Assembly (NCBI RefSeq): GCF_900110255.1
Contig: NZ_FODD01000001.1
Coordinates: 1-64,000 of the forward strand
Reading direction: 5' to 3'
Origin: Actinacidiphila rubida
GTDB taxonomy: Bacteria > Actinomycetota > Actinomycetes > Streptomycetales > Streptomycetaceae
DNA: 64,000 nt
The translations under genes and the position numbers were made by a program. The notes below the pieces were generated by a model. The model did not search any database. It was given only the letters and a program-made list of their open reading frames with translations, and was not told the origin of the DNA. Each line of letters starts with the position of its first letter. Position 1 is the stretch's first letter. Positions 8,538-17,757 of this stretch are shown in pieces.

Positions 8538-9428
8538 TCAGCGCACGAGCGCGCTCGTCACCCGGCCCGGCATCCGGTCCACCGGACGCCCGGACGTGCT
8601 GCGGCGGGCCAGGAACTCCCTGGGGGTGCAGCCCGTCATCGCCTTGAAGTCCCGGTGCAGATGGGCCTGGTCGTAGAAGCCGCACGCCGCGGCCGCGGCG
8701 GACGGCGCCGCGCCACCGGTCAGCATCCGCAGCGCCCGCTGGATGCGCAGCACCCGCGACGCGGTCTTCGGCGACAGCCCGATCTGCTGGCGGAAGCGCA
8801 GTTCGATGTGGCGGGTGCTCCAGCCCGTCGCCTCACTGAGGCGGTCCAGCGGCACGAGCCCGTCCGAGCGGACCAACTGCGACCAGGCCCAGACCACTTG
8901 GGGAGCAGGCGCCCGGCCCTCCGCGCGCCGCCGACCCAACAGGGCGTCCACACGCGCGAACCGGTCCGCCCACCGCGGTGCCTCCGCGAGCTGTTCCGCC
9001 AACTCGCGGCTCTGCGGCCCCAGCAGGTCCGACAGCGGCAGCATCCGCCCGCGCAGCTGCGCCATGTCGTCGCCCAGCACCGAGTACGCCATCCACGGCG
9101 CCAGATGGATCTCGACACCCTCCACCCGCCCGCCGTGCTCGCCCATCGTCGCCTCGCAGCGCGGGCCGTTGACCAGCGACGTGTACGACGGGACGGACGA
9201 CGGCGAACCGGGCGCGGCGCCGGTGTCCAGCGAGCCGACCCGGACCTGCCCGCGGATGTTCACCACCATGGTGATCATCCCGCTGGCGATCTCGATCCTG
9301 CGCTGCGGACGGATCAGGTCGAGCCTGAAGCCTCGGTAGCTCAGCACACCCGGTCCCAGCCGGCGGCTCGGCGCCGCCGTCACCGTCTGCCAGGAGCCGT
9401 CCTCGGTCGTTCCCTGCGAGCCACGCAT
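8538..9428 (-). CDS. AraC-family transcriptional regulator
   Basis: The 296-residue regulator has a non-conserved N-terminal ligand/dimer region (about 1-175). A C-terminal AraC double helix-turn-helix follows (about 190-285), recognisable from TGWSTRHIELRFRQQIGLSP and the second helix region ACGFYDQAHLHRDFKAMTGCTP. The start ATG at 9428 is preceded by GAGGGG at good spacing. It is divergent from recQ with about 250 bases between. The inducer and target are not visible. Confidence 0.9.
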   Translation of the reverse strand: MRGSQGTTEDGSWQTVTAAPSRRLGPGVLSYRGFRLDLIRPQRRIEIASGMITMVVNIRGQVRVGSLDTGAAPGSPSSVPSYTSLVNGPRCEATMGEHGGRVEGVEIHLAPWMAYSVLGDDMAQLRGRMLPLSDLLGPQSRELAEQLAEAPRWADRFARVDALLGRRRAEGRAPAPQVVWAWSQLVRSDGLVPLDRLSEATGWSTRHIELRFRQQIGLSPKTASRVLRIQRALRMLTGGAAPSAAAAACGFYDQAHLHRDFKAMTGCTPREFLARRSTSGRPVDRMPGRVTSALVR

Positions 9429-9684
9429 CCGCTGCCCCTCGTCCACCCCCCACGGTGCCGTCCGGTCGCCTCCGACCGTACCCACCGCACCCGCTTGGTG
9501 CGAGCGCCGTCCCCACCCGGCCCGCGCCGCGGGAGGCACGCGGACGGGAGCGCCGGAGGGCTCGGCGGAGGGTTCGGTGGACGGCGGTTCGGCGGGGGCG
9601 TGGTGTTCCGGGGCGATATCCGGTGGAGTCTGGGTAGCCGCCCAGGGCGTACGTACGTTCGCAGTCCCGCTCCCGAGGAGAAGC

Positions 9685-11457
9685 ATGTTCGCACTCACGT
9701 CCCGCCGCCTGCGCGGGACCGCCCGCCGCGTGTTCGGCTGGGAGCGGCTGCGGCCGGCCCAACTGGTCGCCATGAAGGGCGTGATGAAGGGGCGGGACGT
9801 GCTCGCCGTGATGCCGACGGGGGCGGGCAAGTCGGCGATCTACCAGGTCCCGGCCGCGCTGCTGGACGGACCGGTGGTGGTGGTCTCGCCGCTGATCGCC
9901 CTGCAGCGCGACCAGATGCAGAGCCTGCTCGGCACCGACACGCTCCGCGCCGCGGCGGTCAACTCCGCCCAGCGGCGCAGCGACACGGACGCCGCGTGGG
10001 ACCGGATCAGCGCCTCCTCCGTCGACGTGGTCTTCCTCGCTCCGGAGCAGCTCGCCAAGGACGACGTCGTCGAACGGCTCGCCCTCGTGCGGCCGCGCCT
10101 GCTCGTGGTCGACGAGGCGCACTGCGTCTCCTCCTGGGGCCACGACTTCCGTCCCGACTACCTCAGGCTGGGGTACGCCCGGGAGCGCCTGGGCCGCCCG
10201 CCGGTACTGGCGCTGACCGCGAACGCCGCCGCGCCCGTGCGCCGCGACATCGCAGAACGGCTGGGCATGCGGGACCCGTTGGAGATCGTGGCCGGCTTCG
10301 ACCGGCCCAACATCCACCTGGAGGTGAAGGCGTTCCAGGACGAGGCGGCCAAGGACCGCTTCGTGCTGGAACGGGCGGCCGCGGAGGAGAAGCCGGGCAT
10401 CGTCTACGCGGCGACGCGGCGTGCGGCCGACGCCCTCGCCGACGAGCTCTCCGGCCTCGGGCTGTCGGTCGCGAGCTACCACGCGGGCTGCGCGGCGGCC
10501 CGGCGCAGCGACGTCCAGGACCGTTTCCTGGCAGGCGAGTTGGACGTCGTGGTGGCGACCTCCGCGTTCGGCATGGGCATCGACAAGGCGAACGTGCGGT
10601 TCGTCCTGCACGCGTCCGTCCCCGGATCCCTCGACGCGTACTACCAGGAGATCGGGCGGGCCGGGCGGGACGGGGCGCCGTCCCGGGCGATCCTGGCCTA
10701 CCGCGCCAAGGACCTGGGGTTGCAGCGGTTCTTCGCCGCGGGATCGCCGGACGCCGACGCGCTGCGGCGGGTCGCCGAGCGGCTGCGGGACGCCGGGGGT
10801 GCCGTCGGCGCGACGAAGCTGCGGGCCGCGTGCGACCTGAGCGCGACCCGCCTGTCCGCCGTGCTGAACCTCCTGGAGGAGACGGGTGCGGTCCGCACCG
10901 GACGCACCGGCAGCCGCTGGACCGGCTCCGTCGAAGCCACGGGAGGCGGCCCGGGGGGCGCGGACGTCGACGCGGTGGTGGAGGAGGCGCTGGCGGTCGA
11001 CGCCACGCACCGCAGCCTGGAGAAGTCCCGGGTCGAGATGATGCGCGGCTACGCCGAGACCCTGGACTGCCGGCGCCGGTACCTCCTCGGCTACTTCGGG
11101 GAGGCCGCGCCCGCCACGTGCGGGACGTGTGACGTCTGCACCGGCCGGGCGGCCGATCCGCGCGCCGCGGACACCGCCCCGCCCGCCGCCCGCCCGCGGG
11201 AGACCGCGGGCCCCCACCGGCGCGGCCTCCGCTCCCGGGCCGCCGCCCGGCCCGGCCCGAAGTCGCGTCCCGGCGGCGGCCACCCCTACCCGCCGGGCGC
11301 CCGCGTGCGCCACGAGCGCTGGGGGGAGGGCGAGGTGATGAGCGACGCCGAGGGCAGGCTCACCGTGCTCTTCGACTCCGTCGGGTACCGCACGCTGTCG
11401 CTGGCCGTCGTCACCGACAAGCAGCTCCTCGCCGCGCTCCCCGCCGCCAGGCGCTGA
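9685..11457 (+). CDS. recQ: RecQ-family ATP-dependent DNA helicase
   Basis: The 590-residue superfamily-2 helicase unwinds DNA 3' to 5' during recombination and fork repair. Walker A lies around PTGAGKS (Lys49), and the DEAH box DEAH at 143-146 is followed by CVSSWGHDFRPDY. Motif VI appears as QEIGRAGRDG. A zinc-binding region follows with CRRRYLLGYFG and CGTCDVC. Instead of a clear HRDC domain it ends in a basic linker and a small RHERWGEGEV module, like the tail found on UvrD/PcrA and RecQ proteins. The ATG at 9685 has AGGAG eight bases upstream and begins the helicase-like sequence, so upstream in-frame ATGs were rejected. Confidence 0.93.
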   Translation: MFALTSRRLRGTARRVFGWERLRPAQLVAMKGVMKGRDVLAVMPTGAGKSAIYQVPAALLDGPVVVVSPLIALQRDQMQSLLGTDTLRAAAVNSAQRRSDTDAAWDRISASSVDVVFLAPEQLAKDDVVERLALVRPRLLVVDEAHCVSSWGHDFRPDYLRLGYARERLGRPPVLALTANAAAPVRRDIAERLGMRDPLEIVAGFDRPNIHLEVKAFQDEAAKDRFVLERAAAEEKPGIVYAATRRAADALADELSGLGLSVASYHAGCAAARRSDVQDRFLAGELDVVVATSAFGMGIDKANVRFVLHASVPGSLDAYYQEIGRAGRDGAPSRAILAYRAKDLGLQRFFAAGSPDADALRRVAERLRDAGGAVGATKLRAACDLSATRLSAVLNLLEETGAVRTGRTGSRWTGSVEATGGGPGGADVDAVVEEALAVDATHRSLEKSRVEMMRGYAETLDCRRRYLLGYFGEAAPATCGTCDVCTGRAADPRAADTAPPAARPRETAGPHRRGLRSRAAARPGPKSRPGGGHPYPPGARVRHERWGEGEVMSDAEGRLTVLFDSVGYRTLSLAVVTDKQLLAALPAARR

Positions 11458-11700
11458 CTTCCGCTTGCGGAACGGGAGTTGTCCCCGCCGCCCGGGACCG
11501 CGACCGGCGTCCCGCGTGGGCCAGGGATCGCGCGCGCACCGCGGCGCTCACCGGCCGCCGCGGTGCGGGCGGTTGCGGCGCGAACCGGGGCTCCGCGTCC
11601 GCGACGCCGGGAGGGTGCCTCCGGGCCCGGCCTCGGCTTTCCGCCTGCGTTCACAGCGCGTTGGGCGTCGCGGGCCGCACGCCTCGGACGCGGACGGGAG

Positions 11701-11736
11701 AAAGGGGCGCGGCCGGATGACCGCCGGCCGCGCCCC
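11701..11736 (-). terminator. Strong hairpin terminator for the rhamnosidase gene
   Basis: A perfect 13-bp stem (11704-11716 with 11724-11736) encloses a 7-base loop. On the minus strand it is followed by TTT, so it fits a terminator for the minus-strand gene ending at 11773. Confidence 0.75.
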
Positions 11737-11738
11737 GT

Positions 11739-11769
11739 GCGGGCCCGCGCCCCCATGACGCGGGCCCGC
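11739..11769. terminator. Second hairpin at the end of the rhamnosidase gene
   Basis: The 11-base arms GCGGGCCCGCG (11739-11749) and CGCGGGCCCGC (11759-11769) form a stem directly before the first hairpin. The arm nearest the gene borders its stop codon. Confidence 0.55.
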
Positions 11770-11772
11770 GGT

Positions 11773-14406
11773 CTACTCGGCCGGGCGCACCTGCACGAGG
11801 TGCGTGCCCGGCGTGATCACGTCCAGCACGATGTAGCCGGCCTCGGAACGGGCCTGGTAGGCCTTGGCCTTGACGCCGTTCCAGGCCAGGTTCCGGTCGA
11901 CGTGGACGGTCACGGCCCGGCCGCCGGTCGGGACGGCCACCGTGCCCGTCGTGCCGTGCGGCGCGCCCACGGTGAGGGTGAACGTGCCGTCCGCGCCCTG
12001 CTGCCAGTCCGCCTGGACCGGGCCGTGCGGGCTCGGGGCCTGGCCGCGGGCCCAGGCGACGGAGCCCGGGTGCGGGCGGACCGTCCAGGTGGCGAAGCCC
12101 GGCGACGTCGGCTGGATGCCGAGGAGTTCGTTGGTCAGGGCCGGCACGACACCGGTCGACCAGCCGTGGGCCATGCTGGTGTAGGACCCCTCGTAGAGCG
12201 AGCCGTCGGGGCCGATGCCCTCCCACGCCGTGATGCCCGGGTCGTGCGCGTCCATCCAGCCGTAGGTGCGGCGGATCTGGTCCAGCGCGGAGTCCGCGCG
12301 GCCGGTCTCGAAACGTGCGACGAGTTCGGGGTAGGACGTGAACGCGTAGACGCGCTGCGAGGCGTCGCCGAAGATCGTGTCGTTGTCCATGAACGCGTTG
12401 CCGTACGGCCGGACGGTCGTCGCGTCCAGGTGCGCGAGCGCGGACGCGGCGCGGGTGGCGTCGGCGACGCCCGCGGTGATGGCGATGGAGTTGCCGTCCT
12501 GCGCGTGCCGGGCGGGGCCGCTGCCGGAGTCCAGGTAGGCGCCCGCGGCGGCGTCCCACAGATACGCGTTGATCGCGTTCGCGACGGTCCGCGCGCGGGT
12601 CGTCCAGCGGTCGGCGTCGGCGCCCTTGCCCAGCGAACGGGCCATGGACGCGGCGTCGTTGAGCGCCTGCACGTAGTTGGCGTTGTAGTACGTGACACGG
12701 CCGGTGCGGCCGAGGAACGCGTAGTCGCCGTACCCGGACGTGCCGTTGAGGCCCTTGCTCAGCAGGCCGTCGGAGTCGGTCACCGACGGGTACCAGGAGT
12801 CGAGGACCTTCACCAGCTGCGGGTAGTAGTGGGCCGCGTAGTCCAGGTCGCCGGTGTAGAGGACGTAGTCCCAGCTGCACGTCACCCACCAGAGCGGGTA
12901 GTCGAAGAGCGGCAGGGTGTAGCCGTTGATGGAGGCGGGCGGGATCCAGCCGTCGCCGCGCTGGTGGTCGGCGAGGTCGGCGAGGACGTTGCGGGCGGCG
13001 GCCGCCGCGTCGTCGTGCGTCAGGTACAGGGTGCGGCCGGAGACGGCCAGGTCGCCGACGTACGGGTCGCGGTCGCGCTTGGCGCCGTCGTGCAGCACCA
13101 GCTTGCCCTCCAGGCCCGCGGTCGCGGCCCCGCGCGGGTCGATGTCGGTGGCCCGGAAGGTGTCGGTGACCAGCTCGTTGGTGTACGCCGAGCCGTACCA
13201 GTAGCGGTTGAGGTCGTCGTCGGAGCACAGGAACCAGCCGCGGTAGGTGTCGGCGGTGCCGACGTACGCGGTGAAGTCCAGCCACACCGCGTCGATGGCG
13301 ACTTCGCCGTACGGCTGGGCGGCGGGCGCGTCGCCGGGCAGCGCGTCGAGGCTGATCTGCAGGTAGCGGAAGCCGTGCAGGCCGTCGGCGTACACCTTGG
13401 TGCCGCTCTGGTAGCCCTTGGTGTCCTGCCAGTCGGCGCCGCCGGCCGGCACGGCGAACTGGTCGGTGCCGCCGCCGGGCGCCCCCGACTGGTCGGAGCG
13501 CGTGAAGTCGCTGCGGTCGCTGAGGTATTGGAGCGTCTCGGAGAACGCCAGCCGCACACCGGGGTTGTTGGCGGACGCGGACGCGAACGTCACGTGCGGG
13601 TACCCGACGACGACCTTGCCGAAGTCGATGACGACCCGCGGGATGTCGTCGGCGGCGAGGACCGCGGGGTAGACCTCGTTGACGCGGGTGAAGTCGCCCT
13701 TGCCCGTGCTCTCGTCCGCGGTGACCGTGATGCGGACGCTCGTGGTGCTGACATCGTTGTCGAACGCCACGGCGCGCCGGACGGCGGTGTTGCCCGTCAC
13801 CGTGGCGGCGGTGTGCCACGCGCCGCCGTCCCACGTCTCGACCGTGAACGCGGTGGGGAAGCCGTCCACGTTGGACAGCAGGGTGATACCGGGCAGCGTC
13901 ACCGCGGACGGCGTGGTGATGGTGAGGACGTCCGGGTACGCGCCGATCGTGTCGTCGTTCCAGAACGTGTCGGTGCTGCCGTCGATGGCGTTGGCGGCGT
14001 CGTAGGTGCGCGGGTTGCCGTCGTTGCCGTTGTTGGGCGCGTGCGAGGACGACGCGGTCGCGGTGGTGCCGGCCGGCCAGCGCGGCGGGGTGGCGGGCTG
14101 GGGCCGCTTGAGCGTGGTGACGCCGCCGCCGGGCGCCAGCAGCGCGTCCGCCGCGGTGACGTCGCCGGTCGTGCGCTGGACGCGGACCGGCCGCACGGTG
14201 CGGCCGCTCGGGCCCTGGAGGTAGCCCTGCCAGCCGTCGGCCGGGATCGCCGCGGGAGACGCCGCCGCGGCGGACCCGGCCGAGCCCAGGGTCAGCCCGG
14301 CCGCGGCCAGGGCGGCGCTGCCCAGCCCGGCCAGCAGGACGGTCCGGCGCTGGGGGCCGCCGGCGGGCGGGGTGGACGGGTCGTGGGACGCGGGGGTGTG
14401 CGGCAT
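11773..14406 (-). CDS. Secreted alpha-L-rhamnosidase-like glycosidase with F5/8-type C domain
   Basis: The 877-residue protein has an export signal with twin arginines (QRRTVLLAGLG, about residues 19-29) and an AXA-rich cleavage region. A discoidin-like carbohydrate-binding region follows (about 95-245, with DAANAIDGSTDTFWNDD). Then comes a six-hairpin (alpha/alpha)6 glycosidase body containing WWVTCSWDYVLYTGDLDYA. A C-terminal beta sandwich is typical of GH78-like enzymes. It should release terminal deoxysugars, probably L-rhamnose, from plant polysaccharides or glycosides outside the cell. The exact sugar specificity is inferred. The ATG at 14406 follows GGGAG. A LacI-type palindrome lies about 75 bases upstream, consistent with sugar-induced derepression. 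Confidence 0.85.
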   Translation of the reverse strand: MPHTPASHDPSTPPAGGPQRRTVLLAGLGSAALAAAGLTLGSAGSAAAASPAAIPADGWQGYLQGPSGRTVRPVRVQRTTGDVTAADALLAPGGGVTTLKRPQPATPPRWPAGTTATASSSHAPNNGNDGNPRTYDAANAIDGSTDTFWNDDTIGAYPDVLTITTPSAVTLPGITLLSNVDGFPTAFTVETWDGGAWHTAATVTGNTAVRRAVAFDNDVSTTSVRITVTADESTGKGDFTRVNEVYPAVLAADDIPRVVIDFGKVVVGYPHVTFASASANNPGVRLAFSETLQYLSDRSDFTRSDQSGAPGGGTDQFAVPAGGADWQDTKGYQSGTKVYADGLHGFRYLQISLDALPGDAPAAQPYGEVAIDAVWLDFTAYVGTADTYRGWFLCSDDDLNRYWYGSAYTNELVTDTFRATDIDPRGAATAGLEGKLVLHDGAKRDRDPYVGDLAVSGRTLYLTHDDAAAAARNVLADLADHQRGDGWIPPASINGYTLPLFDYPLWWVTCSWDYVLYTGDLDYAAHYYPQLVKVLDSWYPSVTDSDGLLSKGLNGTSGYGDYAFLGRTGRVTYYNANYVQALNDAASMARSLGKGADADRWTTRARTVANAINAYLWDAAAGAYLDSGSGPARHAQDGNSIAITAGVADATRAASALAHLDATTVRPYGNAFMDNDTIFGDASQRVYAFTSYPELVARFETGRADSALDQIRRTYGWMDAHDPGITAWEGIGPDGSLYEGSYTSMAHGWSTGVVPALTNELLGIQPTSPGFATWTVRPHPGSVAWARGQAPSPHGPVQADWQQGADGTFTLTVGAPHGTTGTVAVPTGGRAVTVHVDRNLAWNGVKAKAYQARSEAGYIVLDVITPGTHLVQVRPAE

Positions 14407-14481
14407 CTGCGGCTCCCTGGGATGAGGTGCACGGGCGGGCCGGTCGCGGCGCTGATCGGGCGGGTGACCTGCACATCGGCG

Positions 14482-14517
14482 TGAAACGATTCAATTCCAC
14501 GCTGCGGGGAGAGAGTA
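14482..14517 (-). promoter_or_regulatory. LacI-family-like operator and candidate -10 for the rhamnosidase gene
   Basis: TGAAACGATTCA (14482-14493) is symmetric at 10 of 12 positions around a central CG, the layout of LacI/GalR-family operators. On the minus strand a possible -10 box TACTCT (14512-14517) lies about 18 bases upstream of it. A repressor bound there would block the start of transcription. No lacI-type gene is in the window. Confidence 0.5.
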
Positions 14518-14610
14518 CAAGGGGGCCGGGGTCGCGTCCATACCTCGCGCACACAGTGCGAACGGGAGGGTCCGGGCGGGGTTCCCGTACTGAATCGATC
14601 GCGCGACGGC

Positions 14611-14661
14611 GCGCGCCGGCTCGATGACAGGGCGCGCTGTCGCGCGCGCCGGCTCGATGAC
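14611..14661. repeat. 18-bp direct repeat, 33-bp period
   Basis: GCGCGCCGGCTCGATGAC occurs at 14611-14628 and 14644-14661, upstream of the DUF4236 gene. No function is apparent. Confidence 0.7.
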
Positions 14662-14749
14662 GGGGCGTCAACTCGTCCTCCGCGCCCGCGGGTCCGGACT
14701 GATGCGGCGGGGCGGGGGCAGACGGTCCGGCAGAGACGAGGAGGCCGCC

Positions 14750-14929
14750 ATGCCAGTGACGTTCCGCAAGTCCTTCCGCATCTTCCCCGGGGTGCGGCTC
14801 AACGTGAACCGCAAGTCGCTGTCGCTCACGCTCGGGCGCAAGGGTGTGCATCGGACGTGGTCGACGACGGGTAGGCGGACGACGTCCGCGGATCTGCCGG
14901 GGCCGTTGGGGTATCGGCACACCGAGTGA
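14750..14929 (+). CDS. DUF4236 small basic protein
   Basis: The 59-residue protein reads FRKSFRIFPGVRLNVNRKSL followed by SLTLGRKG and a TTGRRTTSADLPGPLGYR end. This is the pattern of DUF4236, a short beta-rich module of unknown function. GAGGAGG precedes the ATG at proper distance, which argues for this start over longer in-frame options beginning near 14624. It is divergent from the rhamnosidase gene and lies just left of intergenic element C. Confidence 0.85.
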   Translation: MPVTFRKSFRIFPGVRLNVNRKSLSLTLGRKGVHRTWSTTGRRTTSADLPGPLGYRHTE

Positions 14930-15012
14930 TCGCCGGCGCGGGGCTTGCGGGGTTCGGGTTCCGTCCTGCCCCTTGCGGTGCGTCGCCGTCCACCGGCCGG
15001 TGGGTGGTTGCT

Positions 15013-15400
15013 CGCGCAGTTCCCCGCGCCCCTGATATGCGTGCCCTTTGTCCGTGGGGTCGGGGGCGCTCCGGAAGCGTCTCCTCGGAAATGTGCATAC
15101 GGGTACCTCCACCGACTTGCCCGGGGGCCGCGCACATTTCTCTGCGGGGAGCACTTCCTCCCCACCCCCTCCCGCTTACCCACCGTGCGGCGGGGGACAT
15201 AGGGACACGGCCAAGCTCTGTCCTCCCGCAGACGGGGACGGGCCGGAAGGGGACGATCCGGGTGTGTCCCCGCAGAACTGTGCATCCACCCGCCCAGCCG
15301 AACGAAAGGACGGTGCACGCACAGTTCGAGGAGACACACCCGGAGTGGCCCCTGACCCCACCCACGAACCTGCACCGCCAGGGGCGCGAGGAACTGCGCG
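15013..15400 (+). repeat. TIR-bounded structured intergenic element, copy C
   Basis: A 388-bp copy of the element in the same orientation as copy B. Its inverted ends are at 15013-15034 (one base different from the consensus) and 15379-15400. It keeps the GAACTGTGC/GCACAGTTC stem of copy A and the ATGTGC/GCACAT stem of all copies. The sequence between the stems is well conserved in all three. Loops differ most, as expected if the stems are the selected part. Confidence 0.82.
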
Positions 15401-15602
15401 ACAAGCCACGACGAGACCGGCAGACGGCAGCGCGCAGCGCGGGGCACCCCGGAGGCCGAAGGGGCGCGGGGAACTGCGCGAACAACCACGACGGCGCGGC
15501 ACTCGCCGGATCAAGCCCCGGGGGCACCCCGTTGGCGCGACAAGCCACGACGAGACCCGCACACGGGGGAGGCGAGAAAAGGCGCTCGCCTCCCCGCAGG
15601 GG
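15401..15602. repeat. Modular repeat block right of element C
   Basis: No gene is present. The block contains another copy of the end sequence (GGGGCGCGGGGAACTGCGCG near 15463-15482) followed by AACAACCACGACGGCGCGGC, as also seen after elements A and B. A CAAGCCACGACGAGAC motif occurs twice, at about 15403 and 15540. These are shared pieces of the same repeat family. Confidence 0.65.
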
Positions 15603-17273
15603 CTAGTGCAACGGAAGCGTCGGGGTGTGGTCGGTGCGGACCGCGTCCAGGGCGTGGGGGTTGAGGCCGAGGAGGGTGAGGATCGTGGGGGCGATCTGTG
15701 CCGTGCGGACGGGGGTGCCCGCGGTCGCGGGCACGGCCCCGGCGCCGGAGACGATCAGCGGGACGTCGAGATCGTCGGCGTGGGCGCCGCCGTGCTCGGC
15801 GATCTTCTTGGTGCCGCCGGTGTAGACGACGCCTTCCTGGGTGACGCCGAAGATGTCGGGGACGCGGGCGTCGCCCGGCTTGACGCCGAAGTAGCGGGCC
15901 GCGGCCGCGCCCGCGTAGACGCGGTCGAGGCCGCCGCGGGTGAACGCCTTGGGCTTGGCGTCGATGTCGGTGCCGGTGCCGCTCTGCGCGAGCAGGTACG
16001 CCGAGGCGAAGGACGTCGCCTCGGGGGAGCGGTCGGTGAGCCACAGCAGCATCGCGTCGTCGTCCACCGCGTGCGCGACCAGGTCGCCGGCGCCCGGGTG
16101 CCGCTGCTTCCAGGCGGCGTTGAGACCGTCCAGCAGCGGGCCGTCGTCGACGCGGGTGAGTGCCCGCGGGTCGGTCGGGGACTGGCCGTGCTTGGCGGAC
16201 AGGATCACGGTGGTGCTGCCGGACAGGTGCTCCTTGGCGATCTCCGTAACCAGTGCGCCGACCTGGCCGTCGATCCAGTCCAGGTTGTGCTGCAGCAGCG
16301 GGCCGGGCACGCCGGGCGCGGTGTAGCCGCCCTTGAGGCCGTCGGAGGAGGGCAGCTTCTGCGCGGTGGACACCGACTGGAAGTTGAGGCCGAAGACGGC
16401 GGGCGTGCCGACCTTGTGGGTGCGGCTGTGGTCGTAGCCGTCGATCTCGTTGAGGACGGCCTGCACCTTGTAGCCGTCGTACTGCTCGGTCGCCTTGTTG
16501 TCGGTGGTCCAGTCGGAGCCGGCCGCGTACCCGGTGGCGTCGGAGTTGATCTCCGGGGTGAACAGGTCCTGGATGCCGTCGCCCGAGGGGCCGTTGAGGA
16601 TCTCGTAGGCCGCGTGCTTGTCCGACCAGGCGGTGCGCAGTCCGGCCTTGTGCGCCACGTCGAAGACCGTGTTCACCTTCAGGTAGGAGTGCGGGTACAC
16701 CGGCGTGCAGGTCTTCGGGTCGACGGGGAGCTTCGTCGGGTCGAGGAGGGTGGCCGGGTGGCCGGTCATCGACAGGATGCTGCCGGGCAGGCCGGCCAGG
16801 CCCTGGCCGGCGTCGAGGGACGCCTTGTTCCGGTCGAGGTCCTCGGTGAGGTCGACCTCGGCGCCGGGCTTGGCGGTCGCGCAGTCGGTGGTGCCGGCCG
16901 GGAGCAGCGCGCTGTTGTACGTGTCGTCGTAGTAGACGCCGGTGGTGCCCGGGCCGCCGCCGGTGAGCTGGGCGACCATGCCGGGGAAACTGTCGGACGG
17001 CGTGGTGGTCCGCGCGTGCGTGAACTGGGTGCCGCCGTGCACCAGCCGGGCCAGTGCGGACTGCGGGTGCCCCGCGACGTACCAGGCCAGGTCGGACTGG
17101 TGCAGCCCGTCGACGGAGATCAGCAGGACGTGCTGGGCGGCGGCCCGGTGCGGCTGGTGCGCGGCGCCGTGGCCGGACACCGGCGAGGCCTGCGCCTGGG
17201 CCAGAACGGCCGTTCCCAGCAGTCCGGTTGAGGCGAGCACGGCGGCGAGGCGGAGCGAACGGCGGCGGTTCAC
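15603..17273 (-). CDS. Secreted alkaline-phosphatase-superfamily phosphodiesterase/pyrophosphatase
   Basis: The 556-residue protein has a Sec signal peptide (about 1-29, ending AQAQA). Its mature part matches the type I phosphodiesterase/nucleotide pyrophosphatase family. The first metal aspartate is in LLISVDG (Asp55), the nucleophile region is TTTPSDSFPG (about 89-97), and a second metal site lies in SAKHGQSP and AEHGG. It should hydrolyse phosphodiester or pyrophosphate bonds outside the cell, possibly for phosphate scavenging. The GTG start at 17273 has GGAGG upstream and gives a normal signal peptide. Upstream sequence includes a weak PhoP-box-like direct repeat. Confidence 0.87.
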   Translation of the reverse strand: MNRRRSLRLAAVLASTGLLGTAVLAQAQASPVSGHGAAHQPHRAAAQHVLLISVDGLHQSDLAWYVAGHPQSALARLVHGGTQFTHARTTTPSDSFPGMVAQLTGGGPGTTGVYYDDTYNSALLPAGTTDCATAKPGAEVDLTEDLDRNKASLDAGQGLAGLPGSILSMTGHPATLLDPTKLPVDPKTCTPVYPHSYLKVNTVFDVAHKAGLRTAWSDKHAAYEILNGPSGDGIQDLFTPEINSDATGYAAGSDWTTDNKATEQYDGYKVQAVLNEIDGYDHSRTHKVGTPAVFGLNFQSVSTAQKLPSSDGLKGGYTAPGVPGPLLQHNLDWIDGQVGALVTEIAKEHLSGSTTVILSAKHGQSPTDPRALTRVDDGPLLDGLNAAWKQRHPGAGDLVAHAVDDDAMLLWLTDRSPEATSFASAYLLAQSGTGTDIDAKPKAFTRGGLDRVYAGAAAARYFGVKPGDARVPDIFGVTQEGVVYTGGTKKIAEHGGAHADDLDVPLIVSGAGAVPATAGTPVRTAQIAPTILTLLGLNPHALDAVRTDHTPTLPLH

Positions 17274-17640
17274 AGGGGGGTCCTCCAGGTGCGGGCTTGG
17301 CGGGCGGGGCAACGTTTCCGCGCCATGGGTAGTGGCGCCCGGTGTACTGCGGGCGGCCGGGACGTGAACGCACAGTCGTCGCACAGGTGTTCAGAGCAAG
17401 CTCACAGGTTCCTTGCCGAAGTCTTGGCGCCCGGTTGGGAGAACGCCGGGGGTCGCGGGGGTGGCGCGGGTGCCCGATGGGCCGCCCGGCGCGCGCCCGC
17501 CCGGGTGACCCAACGGAGCGGTTCGCGGCGGCGCGCGGGGCGCGGCGGAACGGCCGGCGGGCGCCGCGTGGGTAGGGTCGCGCTGCCCGCGGTGGCGGGC
17601 CGGCCGTCGTCCCAGCGGCCGCCGTGAGGGGAGCACCGCC
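17274..17640. other. Divergent intergenic region
   Basis: This stretch holds the promoter region of the phosphodiesterase gene. Apart from GTTCA (17389) and GCTCA (17400) spaced 11 bases apart, which could be half of a PHO box, I see nothing definite. Confidence 0.4.
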
Positions 17641-17757
17641 ATCGCCCAGCCCGCGAACCCGCCCGCGAAGCCGTCGGGGAAACCGTCAGGGAAGCAGCCC
17701 GGCGAGGCCGACGAGCTGCGGGAGCTGCTGAGCCGGCCCGCCTACCTCAAGGGCCTG

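Larger units (their letters stand above)
11458..11772. other. Convergent intergenic region between recQ and the rhamnosidase gene
   Basis: No gene is supported in these 315 bases. The right end holds two tandem GC hairpins described separately. The left part is featureless GC-rich sequence. Confidence 0.6.

Noticed and set aside
11651..15154. A 1167-residue minus-strand open frame over the rhamnosidase gene
   Set aside because: High-GC shadow of the real gene in a neighbouring frame; composition is Arg/Pro/Ala-rich with no domain.
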